Positions 36,575 to 46,300 are shown, numbered from the stretch's first letter. The stretch is DNA of 64,000 nucleotides from Streptosporangium pseudovulgare (GCF_014648055.1 NZ_BMQJ01000018.1:1-64000); one strand, 5' to 3'. Program-made: numbers and translations. The notes: generated from the letters alone by a model not told the origin.

Positions 36575-39500
36575 GTGACGTTGCGGATAGAGATCCTCGG
36601 CTCCCTCCGTGCTCATCGCGGGCAGGCGGAACTCGACCTCGGGCCGGCCCAGCAGCGAAGCGTCCTGGCCGTGCTGGCCCTGGCCGAGGGACGCTGCGCG
36701 CCGATGTCAGAGCTGGTCGACATCCTGTGGGGCGAGAGATCGCCCGCCACGGCCGTCAATGTCCTGCACACCTACGTCAAACGGCTGCGGCGCATCCTCG
36801 AACCCGATCGCCCCAGCCGCGTGGCCAGCCGCCTGCTCCCGCGCGTCGGCGACGGCTACCTGCTCAGCACCGACGAGGTCGAGGTGGACCTCTGGGAGTT
36901 TCGCGCCCTGGCCAGGCAGGGTGGCGGTCAGGATCCGGTGCGGCGGGCGGTGGCGCTCTGGCGCGGCCGGCCGCTGGCCGAGCTGCGCCCCCTGGTGGGG
37001 CATCCGCTGCTGGCGGGACTGGCCCAGGAGCTGATCGTCGCCCTGGAGACCTTTGCCGAATCGGCCGTCCTGAACGGGCACGCGGTCGACGTGCTGCCCC
37101 TGGCCGAGGAGATAGGCCGCATGGCGCCGCTGGACGAGCGCGTTCACAGCGTCCTCATTGAGCTCTACCTGGCCACCGGCAGGCGGGCCGAGGCGCTGAT
37201 GCACTACCGCGACATCAGCCGCAGGCTCGACGAGGAACTCGGCGTGCGGCCGGGTGCGCAGCTCGGTGCCGCCCACGAGCTCGCCCTGCACGCCGACACG
37301 CTCCAGCCGGGCAAGCAGCAGGCCGCCAAGCCGCAGGCGGGCCGGCAGCCGGTCGCGCCGGGGTGGGGAAGATTACCCGTCCCTGCCCAGCTCCCTCCCG
37401 ACATCAGCGACTTCTCGGGCCGGCTCGGCCAGCTCTCGGCGCTGTCGCGCATCCTCGGCTCCCCGGCCGACGGTCGTACGGCGATGCCGACGGCGGTGGT
37501 CAGCGGGCTGGGCGGCGTCGGCAAGACCACCCTGGCCGTGCATCTGGGGCATCTGGTGCGGGAGAACTTCCCCGACGGCCAGCTCTTCGTCGACCTGCAC
37601 GGCACCGACCGGCCCGCCGCCGATCCCGCGGCGGTGCTGCACCGGCTGCTGATGTCCATGGGCGTGAACGGGTCTGTCATCCCCAAGGAGCTCGACGACC
37701 GGGTGGCGCTGTACCGCAGCAGGATGGCGGGCCGCCGGGTGCTGCTGGTGCTGGACAACGCCGTGGAGGAGAGCCAGGTGCGCCCGTTGCTGCCCGGCGC
37801 CGCCACCTGCGCCACGGTGGTCACCAGCCGGTCGCGGCTCATGGGATTGAGCGGCGCGCACCGGCTCCACCTCGACGTCTTCACCGCCGACGAGGCGATG
37901 GACGTGCTCGTGCACCTGATCGGCGAGCAGCGGGTGAGGGGTGAGGGCGACGCCGCCCGCGCGATCCTGGAGGCGTGCGGCCACATCCCGCTGGCCGTCC
38001 GCGTGGCGGGCGCCCGCCTGGCCGCCCAGCCCCAGCTGAGCCTGGAACGTTTTCGCAGGCAGCTGAGCAACGAGCGCCGCAGGCTGGACCACCTGTCGGC
38101 CGGTGACCTGGCGGTGCGAGCGACCTTCGGGCTGAGCTACGACGCGCTGCCGCCAGCCGTACGGCGGGCCTTCCGCGTCCTGGGGCTGCTGGACGTCGCC
38201 GACTTCGCCGACTGGACCCTGGCGGCCCTCCTGGACGAGCCGCAGGAGCAGGCGGAGCGCCTTCTCGACCAGCTCATCGACGTGCAGCTGGTGTCGGTCG
38301 CCGACGAGGACGAGACGGGCGAGCCGCGTTACCGCATGCACGACCTGATCAAGCTGTACGCGGCAGAGCGGGCGGCGCTGGAGGACGACGAGGCCGCGCG
38401 GGAGGAGGCCAGGGTCAGGGCCTACGCGACCTGGCTCTCGCTCGCCGAGCAGGCGGACACGGAACTGGCCTACCGGACCCTGCCCGCGCTGCGCGGTCCG
38501 GCGCCCCGCAGGAGGCTGCCGGCGGAGCACACCGGCCTGCTGCTGGACGATCCGGTGAAATGGTTCCAGAGCGAGCGGGCGAACCTGGCGGTCGTGATCA
38601 CGCAGAGCGCTCGCGAGGGACGAGCTGACCTGGCGTGGAACCTGGCCGAGGCGTGCGTGGGCTTCCACGAGATGCGCGACCTGCTGGAGGAGAGCCAGGC
38701 GGTGCACGCGGTCGCGATGGCGGCGTGTGGCGAGGACGTTCCGCGTGGGCGGGCGGTGATGGCCCGCAACCTCGCCTACCTGTTCAGCGTGCCGATGATC
38801 CAGCCGCTCGCGATGCACGAGCACGCCCAGATCGCGCTCGACCTGTTCCGCTCGGTGGGAGACGTCCGCGGCGAGATCCATGCGCTCGCGATGCTGGGCA
38901 CCGCGGTGCTCGCCGAGGGGCACGGCGAGGAGGGTCTGGAGCTGATGCACCTGGCGCAACGGCTGACCAGGGAGCACGGCCACGATGCGGGCTTCGACTT
39001 CGTCCACGCGGGCCTGGGTTTCTCCTACCGCGAGCGCGGCGAGCTGGAACTCGCCTCGGCGCACCTCGAGCAGGTGGTCGAGCGGGCCAGGGATCGCAAG
39101 GTGAACCGGCTGCACCTGACGGCGCTCCGCTCGCTCGGCATGGTCCGCCACTACCAGGGCCGCTACGACGAGAGCCGCGAGGCGCTGCTGCAGGGCCTGC
39201 GGCTCAGCAGGAGCCTCGGAGTGCGGCTGAAGGAGCTGCTGGCGCTGGTCGTGCTCGGCGAGAGCGGGGTGCTCACCGGGCAGCCGGACGCCGACTCCTT
39301 CCTCGACACGGCCGAGGAGCTCAGCGAGGAGATGGCCGGCGAGATCACCCGCGCCATCGTCTCGCGGAGCCTGGCCACCAGGGACCTGGTGAACGGCCAC
39401 TTCGAGCAGGCGCGCGAGCGTCTGCTGTTCTCCCTGCGGGTCTTCCGCGAGCTGGGGGTGCTGCACCTCCAGGCCATGGTGCTGAAGGCCCTCGGCATCG

Positions 39501-39631
39501 CCCACGTCATGCTGGGCGAGAACGCGCAGGCCCTGGCGGCGTGGGAGGAGGCCAGGGGACTGTACGGGAGGATCGGCAACCGGCATGAGATGGGAGAGAT
39601 CGAGACGCTCGTCGCCGGAGCCACCGGCTGA
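36575..39631 (+). CDS. AfsR-type SARP regulator (BTAD, NB-ARC, TPR)
   Basis: 1018 residues from GTG 36575 (VTLRIEILGSLR); TTG 36581 is an alternative and no strong ribosome site is present. Domains: OmpR-like winged helix (1-95, LDLGPAQQRSVLAVLALAEG, YVKRLRRILEPD), BTAD (about 100-245), NB-ARC ATPase with P-loop GLGGVGKTTLA near 311 and Walker B VLLVLDNAVEESQ, then TPR-like helical repeats to the end. AfsR/SARP proteins activate secondary-metabolite genes by binding direct repeats near the -35 box. Its position at the edge of the RiPP island, reading towards it, makes it the likely cluster activator. Confidence 0.88.
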   Translation: MTLRIEILGSLRAHRGQAELDLGPAQQRSVLAVLALAEGRCAPMSELVDILWGERSPATAVNVLHTYVKRLRRILEPDRPSRVASRLLPRVGDGYLLSTDEVEVDLWEFRALARQGGGQDPVRRAVALWRGRPLAELRPLVGHPLLAGLAQELIVALETFAESAVLNGHAVDVLPLAEEIGRMAPLDERVHSVLIELYLATGRRAEALMHYRDISRRLDEELGVRPGAQLGAAHELALHADTLQPGKQQAAKPQAGRQPVAPGWGRLPVPAQLPPDISDFSGRLGQLSALSRILGSPADGRTAMPTAVVSGLGGVGKTTLAVHLGHLVRENFPDGQLFVDLHGTDRPAADPAAVLHRLLMSMGVNGSVIPKELDDRVALYRSRMAGRRVLLVLDNAVEESQVRPLLPGAATCATVVTSRSRLMGLSGAHRLHLDVFTADEAMDVLVHLIGEQRVRGEGDAARAILEACGHIPLAVRVAGARLAAQPQLSLERFRRQLSNERRRLDHLSAGDLAVRATFGLSYDALPPAVRRAFRVLGLLDVADFADWTLAALLDEPQEQAERLLDQLIDVQLVSVADEDETGEPRYRMHDLIKLYAAERAALEDDEAAREEARVRAYATWLSLAEQADTELAYRTLPALRGPAPRRRLPAEHTGLLLDDPVKWFQSERANLAVVITQSAREGRADLAWNLAEACVGFHEMRDLLEESQAVHAVAMAACGEDVPRGRAVMARNLAYLFSVPMIQPLAMHEHAQIALDLFRSVGDVRGEIHALAMLGTAVLAEGHGEEGLELMHLAQRLTREHGHDAGFDFVHAGLGFSYRERGELELASAHLEQVVERARDRKVNRLHLTALRSLGMVRHYQGRYDESREALLQGLRLSRSLGVRLKELLALVVLGESGVLTGQPDADSFLDTAEELSEEMAGEITRAIVSRSLATRDLVNGHFEQARERLLFSLRVFRELGVLHLQAMVLKALGIAHVMLGENAQALAAWEEARGLYGRIGNRHEMGEIETLVAGATG

Positions 39632-39742
39632 CGGTGATCCATTCGGCGTCCAGTCGTGATCCATTCGGGTGGTCTAGCCTCCGTGGCGGATCCACCGCCG
39701 GATCCGCCACCGGGACCGCACCCCTCCCCGCCTGGAGCGCCC

Positions 39743-40282
39743 ATGATCTCCGTGTCCCTGATCATCGACAATCCCGATCTGCTGGTCATCGCCATCGCCT
39801 CGCTGGCGGCCGACCCCGGCTGCAGGCTTCTGGCCAGGGCCGGCGGCCTCCCCGAGCTGACCGAGCGGCAGGGGGACCGGGCGGACGTGATCGTCGTGGA
39901 CGCCGCCCTGGCCGGGCCGCCCGACGGCGCCGAGACCCTCCGGCTCCTGCGCGCCGCGGGCCACCGCGCCTTCGCGCTCGGCGAGGACGCCACCCTCGTG
40001 GAGGCGCCCGCGCAGTCCGCTCTCGCGCCCGGCCGGCTCGCGCCCGCCATCCGCACCTTGCTGGGGGTCGGCCCGCAGCTGTCGGGCCAGGAACGGGCGG
40101 TGCTGCTCGGCTACGCCTCCGGGCTCACGCTGGAGACCGCCGCGCGCCGGGCGGGCATCCAGCCGTCCACGGCCAAGAAGTACCTGGAACGTATCAAACG
40201 CAAGTACGCCGACTGCGGGCGCAGCGCCTACACCAAGGTGGACCTGGCTCGCTGCGCCCGTGAGGACGGCCTGCTCGGCTGA
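39743..40282 (+). CDS. LuxR-like response-regulator-type transcription factor (atypical receiver)
   Basis: 179 residues from ATG 39743, nine bases after GGAG; an in-frame start at 39656 would add a Pro-rich non-conserved extension. N-terminal half: degenerate receiver-like fold (SVSLIIDNPDLLVIAIASL, later DVIVVDAALAGP). The usual acidic pair and the conserved Lys are not evident, so phosphorylation is doubtful. C-terminal half: LuxR/sigma4-like HTH (LSGQERAVLLGYASGLTLET, STAKKYLERIKRKYA). Thiopeptide clusters commonly carry a LuxR-type pathway regulator (PbtR in the GE2270 cluster). It ends five bases from the convergent operon A. Confidence 0.75.
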   Translation: MISVSLIIDNPDLLVIAIASLAADPGCRLLARAGGLPELTERQGDRADVIVVDAALAGPPDGAETLRLLRAAGHRAFALGEDATLVEAPAQSALAPGRLAPAIRTLLGVGPQLSGQERAVLLGYASGLTLETAARRAGIQPSTAKKYLERIKRKYADCGRSAYTKVDLARCAREDGLLG

Positions 40283-40286
40283 CGGC

Positions 40287-41888
40287 TCAGCCGGGAAGGC
40301 CGACCGGCAGCAGGTACAGCGCGCTCTCGGCGACCCCGTCGAGCCCGAACAGCTCGTGCACCAGGTCGTCGTAGAAACCGCCGAGGGTGATCGTGCCCAG
40401 CCCCAGCGCGGTCGCCGCCAGGGTCAGGTTCTGCGCGACGTGGCCTGCCTCCAGCAGGGCGAAGCGCAGGGCCCGCGTGCCGTACCTGGGCCGGTGGGTG
40501 TCGAGGTTGGCGGTCAGCAGCAGGACGGCGGGCACGCGGGTGACGTCGATCAGGCCGAGCCGCTCGTCCACCTGCGCCGAGGTCAGCCACATCGAGGTGG
40601 CCGCCAGTTCGTCGTCCGCCGGCGGCGCTCCGAGCCGTCGCAGGGCGCGGCCGTCCTCGCCGACGTGGTAGGTGCCCGGGTCCAGCCCTTCGACCTTGCG
40701 CACGACCAGACGCAGGCGCGTGCCGTACCTGGCTCCTGCGCCGGGGAACGGGCGGCGCCGGTAGGCATGGGCGGGGCCGTCGCCGAAGCGCAGCGTGCGG
40801 TCGGCCCTGGCGCCGAACGCCAGGCCCAGCAGCGAGCCCAGCTCCGCGGCGCCCACCGGGCCGGTGAAGGTACGGCAGGAGGCCCGGCGGTTCAGGGCCT
40901 CGCCCAGCGGCAGGCTGAGCGGCGGGCCCTCCGGCAGGCGCACCTCGGGCAGTCCGGGCATCGGCGGCCGGTCCTGGGACGGCTCGCCGTGGGAGTCGTC
41001 GGGCAGCGACGGCAGGATCCCCGGCGGGTACTTCGACTCCTCCAGGTAGCGCTGGTCGGTTCCCGCGTCGGCGGCCAACAGCGCGGCGACCAGCCAGCAC
41101 ACCGCGCGCTCCTCGTCGGGCTGGACGCCCAGACGGTTGCAGAGCATGTGCAGCTGCGACGCCCAGATCCACAGCCGGCGCACCTCGTCGAGCCCGCGCG
41201 CGGCCAGCTCGCCGTCCGCCTCGGCCACCGTACGGCTCCAGCGGACGCACAGATCGTCGTCCTCGGCGGCGGCCAGCAGGTGGCGCAGCGCCTCGCCCTG
41301 GCCGGCCACGAGCCTGGCGGTGCGCGCCAGGGGCACGGCGGGCGGCAGGAGCTCGACCTCGCCGGTGTACCGCCAGCTCGCCGCGTGCCTGCGCAGCCAG
41401 GCCGCCGCGGCCCGCTCGTCCAGGCCGAGTCCCAGCGTGGTGGCGCGGACGAGGCGGATGGCGGCGCTCATCCGTCCTTGCGGGAAGCGCCCTGACAACG
41501 CCTCCACGGCGGTCTCGGTGGAGCGGCAGAAGACCCGCTCGGCCACGCCGATGCCCTCGGCTTCGCCGTACCTGCCGGTCTCCGGCTCGTAGGCGATCGA
41601 CTTCACGATCCCGTGCGGCGTCCAGCCGGCGTCGGCGGGCAGGTCGGCGGGCAGGGCGTCCGCCACCGCGTCCGCCACCGCCCGCTCCAGCTCCGCCGGG
41701 TCGCCGACGCCGAGGGCGCGCACGCGCAGGTGCGGCCCGCCCTCCCAGTACCTGATGAAGAACCAACCGGACGTGCGGCGGGCGGCCATGAGCGGGCCCA
41801 GGACACCGGTGAGGAAATCGTCGGTCCGCTCCACGGACCAGTGCACGAAGCAATGCAGGCTCGTCCAGGTGTCCACGGCGGTCCTCAC
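40287..41888 (-). CDS. LazF-like fusion: glutamate-elimination domain plus SagB-type azoline dehydrogenase
   Basis: 533 residues from GTG 41888. Residues 1-290 are a SpaB_C domain: it opens LHCFVHW, with the strand FFIRYWEGGPHLRVRAL, and near 246 has LHMLCNRLG, the HxxxNRL hallmark of LanB elimination domains. Residues about 310-533 are a nitroreductase-fold SagB dehydrogenase: NRRASCRTFTGP (FMN phosphate contact) and LEAGHVAQNLTLAATALGLG. In lactazole biosynthesis LazF has this same fusion; it removes glutamate from glutamylated Ser to give dehydroalanine and oxidises thiazolines to thiazoles. It is the last gene of operon A and the only clear elimination domain in the island. Confidence 0.88.
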   Translation of the reverse strand: MRTAVDTWTSLHCFVHWSVERTDDFLTGVLGPLMAARRTSGWFFIRYWEGGPHLRVRALGVGDPAELERAVADAVADALPADLPADAGWTPHGIVKSIAYEPETGRYGEAEGIGVAERVFCRSTETAVEALSGRFPQGRMSAAIRLVRATTLGLGLDERAAAAWLRRHAASWRYTGEVELLPPAVPLARTARLVAGQGEALRHLLAAAEDDDLCVRWSRTVAEADGELAARGLDEVRRLWIWASQLHMLCNRLGVQPDEERAVCWLVAALLAADAGTDQRYLEESKYPPGILPSLPDDSHGEPSQDRPPMPGLPEVRLPEGPPLSLPLGEALNRRASCRTFTGPVGAAELGSLLGLAFGARADRTLRFGDGPAHAYRRRPFPGAGARYGTRLRLVVRKVEGLDPGTYHVGEDGRALRRLGAPPADDELAATSMWLTSAQVDERLGLIDVTRVPAVLLLTANLDTHRPRYGTRALRFALLEAGHVAQNLTLAATALGLGTITLGGFYDDLVHELFGLDGVAESALYLLPVGLPG

Positions 41889-41889
41889 G

Positions 41890-43653
41890 TCAGGGGAAGG
41901 GATGGGGGTGGAAGGGCAGGTCGTCGTAGCGCGGCGGCGCGGGCAGGCGGCTCAGCCTCGCGGGCACCTCCAGCAGCCGGGGCAGGCCGCGGGTGCGGCG
42001 GTAGACGTGGCCGAAGGTCATCGGCAGCGACCCCGGCACGATCACCTTGGCGGCGTGCAGCCCGAGCCGCTCGCGGGTGACCGGCTCGCTCTGGTCGACC
42101 GCTATCACCTCCAGGCCCCGCGCCGCCAGCTGCGCCACCCACTCCGACAGGTACTCGCCCAGGTCGGGTACGGCGGGGCGGCGGGGCCACACCTCGCGCC
42201 AGGACACGGGGGTCTCCTCGCCGCTCAGGAAGGAGTGCCAGGGGGCGGCCTCGGCCAGAGCGTTGACGAAGACGTGGTCGTCGACCGTGCGGACCAGCGT
42301 GGGATCCTCCAGCATGGGCTGCAGCCGGTCGGGGTCGAAGGAGACGATGCGCGGATCCGCGGCGTTCCTGGCGTTGATGTAGACCTCGACGACGGCCGAC
42401 CTGACGGCGGTGAGCGGGTCATGGTGGGCCCCGGCCGCGAACAGGGCGTTCGGCCGCCGCGGATCCGGCACGCGTCGGCGGATCATGCTGAGGACGGCCG
42501 GCACGCCGAAGTCGTTGGTGGCGTCGAACAGCAGCAGATCGTGCCCGAGCGAGCCGAGCCGGTCGGCCAGGCGGCAGATCTGCGGGTCCTCCATCGGGGT
42601 GGCGATCCGCCGCAGCGGGGTGCGGGCGTACCAGGCCATCAGGAAGGCGTCGCGCTCGGCGACCTCGAACAGTCCGTACAGAATCGCCTCGGCCAGGCTG
42701 GAGCCGAGCCCGCAGCCGTTGGAGGAGTCGTAGATCGAGCGCCTGCCGCGCAGCCGCCAGTACACCAGCTCCTCGGGCACCAGCCGGTCGCGCCCGTGGG
42801 TCAGCGACCAGCCGTGGACCCAGGCGAGCGGCAGGCCGGCAGCGTAGGGCGTCAGGCGGAAGGCCGGATGGTCCGTCAACTCCGGCTCGTGCAGGCCGAG
42901 GGTGGCCGGATCGACCGCGACGTGCGGGTCGAGCTCGGCGTGGGCGGCGCGCACGACGGTACGGCTGCCGCGCGGCGTCATGCCGGTCAGCCGCTCCAGC
43001 GCCTCGAACAACGCCACCCGCTCGGCGTCGGCGAAGTCCTCCGCCCTGCCGTACCCCGCCTCGGAGGAGTCGGCGGCGCCCGGCAACTCGGCGCTGGCCA
43101 GGGGCAGGCTGCGTGAGCCCCAGCGGAACAGCCGCAGCACCGGGCCGACCCGCCAGTCCAGCAGGACCTCACGCAGCCCGCCCGCGCCGGCCGTGCGGGG
43201 GTTGGCCTCGCGCAGGCCGGTGCCGGTGACCGGGTGCGAGGCGATCGTGATCGGGCGCGGGGAGTCGTCGGGCAGTGGTGCGCAGACCCGGCAGCCGCCG
43301 AAGGGCCGCACCCGGTGGGTGGAGACCTCCAGACTTTCGCCCCTGATCGCCCACATGACGCCGTCCTGCGGTCGCTTCGCCAGGCGCTCGACCAGGGCGG
43401 CGACCGTCGGCGGGACCGAGCCGCCCATGACCTGGCCGGTGTGCGGGGAATGGCCGGGCAGGGCGTGGATCCTGGCGTGCTCGGCGCAGGCCACGCACGC
43501 GCTCGTTCCCGGTCCGGTGAGCGGGCCGACCAGCACCAGGCCGCCGTCGCAGCGCACCGGAAGGACGGCGGGCCCGCCGTCCACGGCGCGGGCGGCCAGC
43601 TCGGTGATCGATTCCAGGGTCCAGGTGTCGAGGACGACGACGTCGAAGTCCAT
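41890..43653 (-). CDS. YcaO cyclodehydratase (LazE/TbtG-like), operon A
   Basis: 587 residues from ATG 43653 (MDFDVVVLDTW), five bases after the upstream stop (TGAGCATG). The N-terminal part keeps two Cys pairs (CVACAEH near 57, CRVCAP near 117) of the structural zinc site. The YcaO domain follows, with the nucleotide/Mg2+ motif SNGCGLGSSLAEA near 311 and FEVAERDAF. The C-terminus is Pro-rich, ending HPHPFP, as required for activity in azoline-forming YcaO enzymes. It activates backbone amides with ATP so that Cys (sometimes Ser/Thr) cyclises to azoline. It works with the RRE protein encoded just upstream. Confidence 0.9.
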   Translation of the reverse strand: MDFDVVVLDTWTLESITELAARAVDGGPAVLPVRCDGGLVLVGPLTGPGTSACVACAEHARIHALPGHSPHTGQVMGGSVPPTVAALVERLAKRPQDGVMWAIRGESLEVSTHRVRPFGGCRVCAPLPDDSPRPITIASHPVTGTGLREANPRTAGAGGLREVLLDWRVGPVLRLFRWGSRSLPLASAELPGAADSSEAGYGRAEDFADAERVALFEALERLTGMTPRGSRTVVRAAHAELDPHVAVDPATLGLHEPELTDHPAFRLTPYAAGLPLAWVHGWSLTHGRDRLVPEELVYWRLRGRRSIYDSSNGCGLGSSLAEAILYGLFEVAERDAFLMAWYARTPLRRIATPMEDPQICRLADRLGSLGHDLLLFDATNDFGVPAVLSMIRRRVPDPRRPNALFAAGAHHDPLTAVRSAVVEVYINARNAADPRIVSFDPDRLQPMLEDPTLVRTVDDHVFVNALAEAAPWHSFLSGEETPVSWREVWPRRPAVPDLGEYLSEWVAQLAARGLEVIAVDQSEPVTRERLGLHAAKVIVPGSLPMTFGHVYRRTRGLPRLLEVPARLSRLPAPPRYDDLPFHPHPFP

Positions 43654-43655
43654 GC

Positions 43656-45221
43656 TCAGCTCCGCCAGATCTGGAAGCCCGCGGCGCTCACCGCGCAGGG
43701 CCGTTCGTCGCGGTGAGGCAGGCAGCCGGTCAGTTCGCTCAGGCGGGCCTGCAGCTCCTCCTCGTGCGCGGAGAGCGCGGCGGGCCACAACCACCGGCCC
43801 AGATCGCCGTCGCGCTCCTCCGGGGTGAGATCGGGGCAGGGTATGGCTCCGCAGACCGGCGTGACCGGTCCCGGTGCCAGGAGCGTGCCGACTGCGGCCA
43901 TGGCGGCCATGGCCGCCGCCTCATCACGGTCGCGCTCGACCGCCCAGCCCAGGCGGGAGCCGCCGCTGTCGACGATCTCGGCGTGCCAGGCGCCGTCCAG
44001 GTCGCGCAGGCACAGCCGCACGGCGCGGCCCAGACGGCGGGTCAGGACGCGCCACCAGTGGCTGCCGGGGACCGGGCCGCGCCACGGGGCGAGCCCGGCG
44101 GCCAGGCGGTCGGCCAGGTGGCGCAGGAGGACGCCGCAGGCGTGCAGCTCGTCCGCGCCCACGGCCGTGCGCGCCGGGTCCTCGCCGGTGAGCGCCTGGG
44201 CGGCGGCCTGAACGGCCGCCAGATGGGCGGTGTCGGTGGTGGGACCGGCTCCGGTGACCTCGCGGCCGGGCAGCGGGCAGACGACCAGGCCGAGGGGGAG
44301 CTGGGGGTGGCCGTCCGGGATGGCGGGGGGCAGCGCTCCGAGGTCGGGGTCGGTGAGCAGCGCGGCCCGCCGGAGCGCCTCCTCCAGCGTGACGCGGTGG
44401 GCGGGCGAGACCGGGGCGGCCGGAGGCCAGGGGCGGTAGGAGGCCTCCAGCGGGTCGGCCTTGGCGAGCAGGACCTCGCCGGACCTGGCGGGCCATCCGG
44501 CGATCGCCCTCGCCATCCGGTCGGCCGCCGCGGCTCCCAGCAGCTCGGCCAGCATCGCATCGGGCGCGAGCCCGTGGCCCGCGCCGGGCAGGTGAGGGGT
44601 GGCCGGGGCGTCGGGCAGGTGAGTGGTGGCCGGGGGGCCCGCGAGGCGGGTGGTCAGGGCGTCGGCCAGGGCGGCGGCCTGGGCGGGGGGCAGGGCGGGC
44701 GTGACGAACCCCGTCGGGCCCAGGCCGGCGGCGCGGACCACCAGTACGCCCGCGATGAGCGTGAGGCCGTCCGAGGCGGGTGCCGTGCGGGCACCGATAT
44801 GGCAGCGGGCCAGCGCGTCACGCGCCGCCTCCGCCAGCCGCCCCTCGCCCCGCACCGTCACGGTGGCCGCGCCCAGCGAGCGCCACGCCGCGTCCGGGTC
44901 GGGCGCCGCCGATTCCAGCCATCCTCGTACGGCCGGCGGCATGCCGTCGCCGGGCCGTACCGCCACCACCAGGTCGTGCTCCCGCAGCCGATCGAGCAGC
45001 ATCCGCACGGCCTCCCGCAGAGCCGGCTCCGGGCACAGCGCGTCGAGATCGCGCTCGCTCACCCCCTTTGCGAGCAACGGCGCCAGCCGCTGCCACAGCG
45101 GCCACAGCCCGGCCGCCCCCTCCAGGCTGACCGCGCCGCTCCACGACCGCAGGTGCACACCCGCGGGCAGGCGACCGGCCCGCACCACAGGGCGCAGCCG
45201 CAGGACCGTCTCCGCGCTCAC
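43656..45221 (-). CDS. RRE / Ocin-ThiF-like leader-binding protein (LazD/TbtF-like), operon A
   Basis: 521 residues from GTG 45221, which overlaps the preceding stop as GTGA. The first 90 residues have the winged-helix RRE pattern (VLRLRPVVRAGRLPAGVHLR, AGLWPLWQRLAPLLAKG). The rest is an Ala-rich E1-like (Ocin-ThiF) domain without the catalytic Cys/ATP motifs, as in TbtF and LazD. Such proteins bind the precursor leader and present the core to the YcaO partner. The homologue in operon B (52959-54698) has the same layout but low identity. Confidence 0.82.
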   Translation of the reverse strand: MSAETVLRLRPVVRAGRLPAGVHLRSWSGAVSLEGAAGLWPLWQRLAPLLAKGVSERDLDALCPEPALREAVRMLLDRLREHDLVVAVRPGDGMPPAVRGWLESAAPDPDAAWRSLGAATVTVRGEGRLAEAARDALARCHIGARTAPASDGLTLIAGVLVVRAAGLGPTGFVTPALPPAQAAALADALTTRLAGPPATTHLPDAPATPHLPGAGHGLAPDAMLAELLGAAAADRMARAIAGWPARSGEVLLAKADPLEASYRPWPPAAPVSPAHRVTLEEALRRAALLTDPDLGALPPAIPDGHPQLPLGLVVCPLPGREVTGAGPTTDTAHLAAVQAAAQALTGEDPARTAVGADELHACGVLLRHLADRLAAGLAPWRGPVPGSHWWRVLTRRLGRAVRLCLRDLDGAWHAEIVDSGGSRLGWAVERDRDEAAAMAAMAAVGTLLAPGPVTPVCGAIPCPDLTPEERDGDLGRWLWPAALSAHEEELQARLSELTGCLPHRDERPCAVSAAGFQIWRS

Positions 45222-46300
45222 GCCGGAACTCCGCCCAGCCGCTCGCGCCACGTCCGCCCGGTGATGCGCTCGACCGCCTCACTGAACAGGTAGGCGGCCA
45301 GGTAACGCTCCACAGGCCGCAGGTCGCACAGCGCCAGCAGGCGGTAGAGCACGTTGGTGCCGAAACGGTAGAGCCCGAAGGGCCTGCTCAACGCCACCTT
45401 CTCGAACCCGGACCGGTTGAGCAGCTGGTGGTATTCGCTGTAGTGGCGGCGGGTGAAGTCCCACCGGATCTCGGTGTCGCCGCCGAAACGGGCGGCGACG
45501 GCGGCGTACCCGTTACGGTCGCGGACCAGGGCGGCGGTGTCGAGAGCGGCGTCGGCGTGCGCGGACGCGTCACGCGACCAGGCGCGCCAGGCCGCCGCGA
45601 CGCCCTCCAGCCGGCCGGGCAGCACCCCGCCTTCCGCGACGGTGCGGACCAGCTCGGTCACCCCCGCGCCGCGCTCGGCCCACTGGCGCTCGAAGGCCGC
45701 CTCCAGGCTGCCGTCGGGATCCTCGTAGGCCAGATGGTCGGCCACGTGCGACAGGAAGGACTGGTAGCCCGCTCCCAGCCCGGTCGGATAGCCGGCGGCA
45801 TGGGCGGTCATCGCGACCAGGGCGAGGGTGACGCGGGAGCCGGGGTCGCCGGCCAGCTCGAGTGACCGCTCCACCGCGCCCAGGCCGAGGGCCAGCAGCT
45901 CGCACCGCTCGAGCACGGCGGCCCGCGAGCCCAGCAGGTCGGCCAGGGGAGCCAGGTCGGCAGGGCGCACCAGCACCGAGTTGTCAGGGTGGAGGGGTGC
46001 GTACGGCCCGGGCACGAGCTCGGCGCGCCCGGCCAGTTCCGCCTGCCGTACCAGCTCGGCCGGATCCACCACGGCGGTGGAGGGGAAGGCCGCCAGGTGG
46101 CGTCGGCAGGCGTCGGCGGCCTCCTCCGCGGCCCGGGCGTGATCGCCAGGACCGTGGAAGCGGAGGAGGACGTGCGGCCCGCGCAACCAATGCCGATCGA
46201 GGTGGACGCTGCCGGGAAAAGACCGCGCGAGCGGAATGAGGAATTGCCGTAACAACGGCGCCTTGAAGTCCTCGTAATAATGGCAGACAACGTCGATCAT
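45218..46300 (-). CDS. Thiopeptide pyridine synthase (LazC/TbtD-like), operon A
   Basis: 360 residues from ATG 46300 (MIDVVCHYYEDFK); upstream GGACGGG is a moderate ribosome site. Stand-alone SpaB_C fold: RHWLRGPHVLLRFHGPG at the N-terminus, QSFLSHVADHL in the middle, and C-terminal YRFGTNVLYRLLALC with ERYLAAYLFSEAVE. The YR-x3-N-LLY pattern, with no HMxxNRL motif, places it with formal [4+2] cycloaddition enzymes (TclM, TbtD, PbtD, LazC) rather than elimination domains. They fuse two dehydroalanines into a six-membered nitrogen heterocycle and usually eject the leader. The size is normal. Confidence 0.8.
   Translation of the reverse strand: MIDVVCHYYEDFKAPLLRQFLIPLARSFPGSVHLDRHWLRGPHVLLRFHGPGDHARAAEEAADACRRHLAAFPSTAVVDPAELVRQAELAGRAELVPGPYAPLHPDNSVLVRPADLAPLADLLGSRAAVLERCELLALGLGAVERSLELAGDPGSRVTLALVAMTAHAAGYPTGLGAGYQSFLSHVADHLAYEDPDGSLEAAFERQWAERGAGVTELVRTVAEGGVLPGRLEGVAAAWRAWSRDASAHADAALDTAALVRDRNGYAAVAARFGGDTEIRWDFTRRHYSEYHQLLNRSGFEKVALSRPFGLYRFGTNVLYRLLALCDLRPVERYLAAYLFSEAVERITGRTWRERLGGVPA

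Noticed and set aside
37373-39664. 763-codon minus-strand frame opposite the SARP gene
   Set aside because: The plus strand has P-loop, BTAD and TPR signatures. The minus frame has none.
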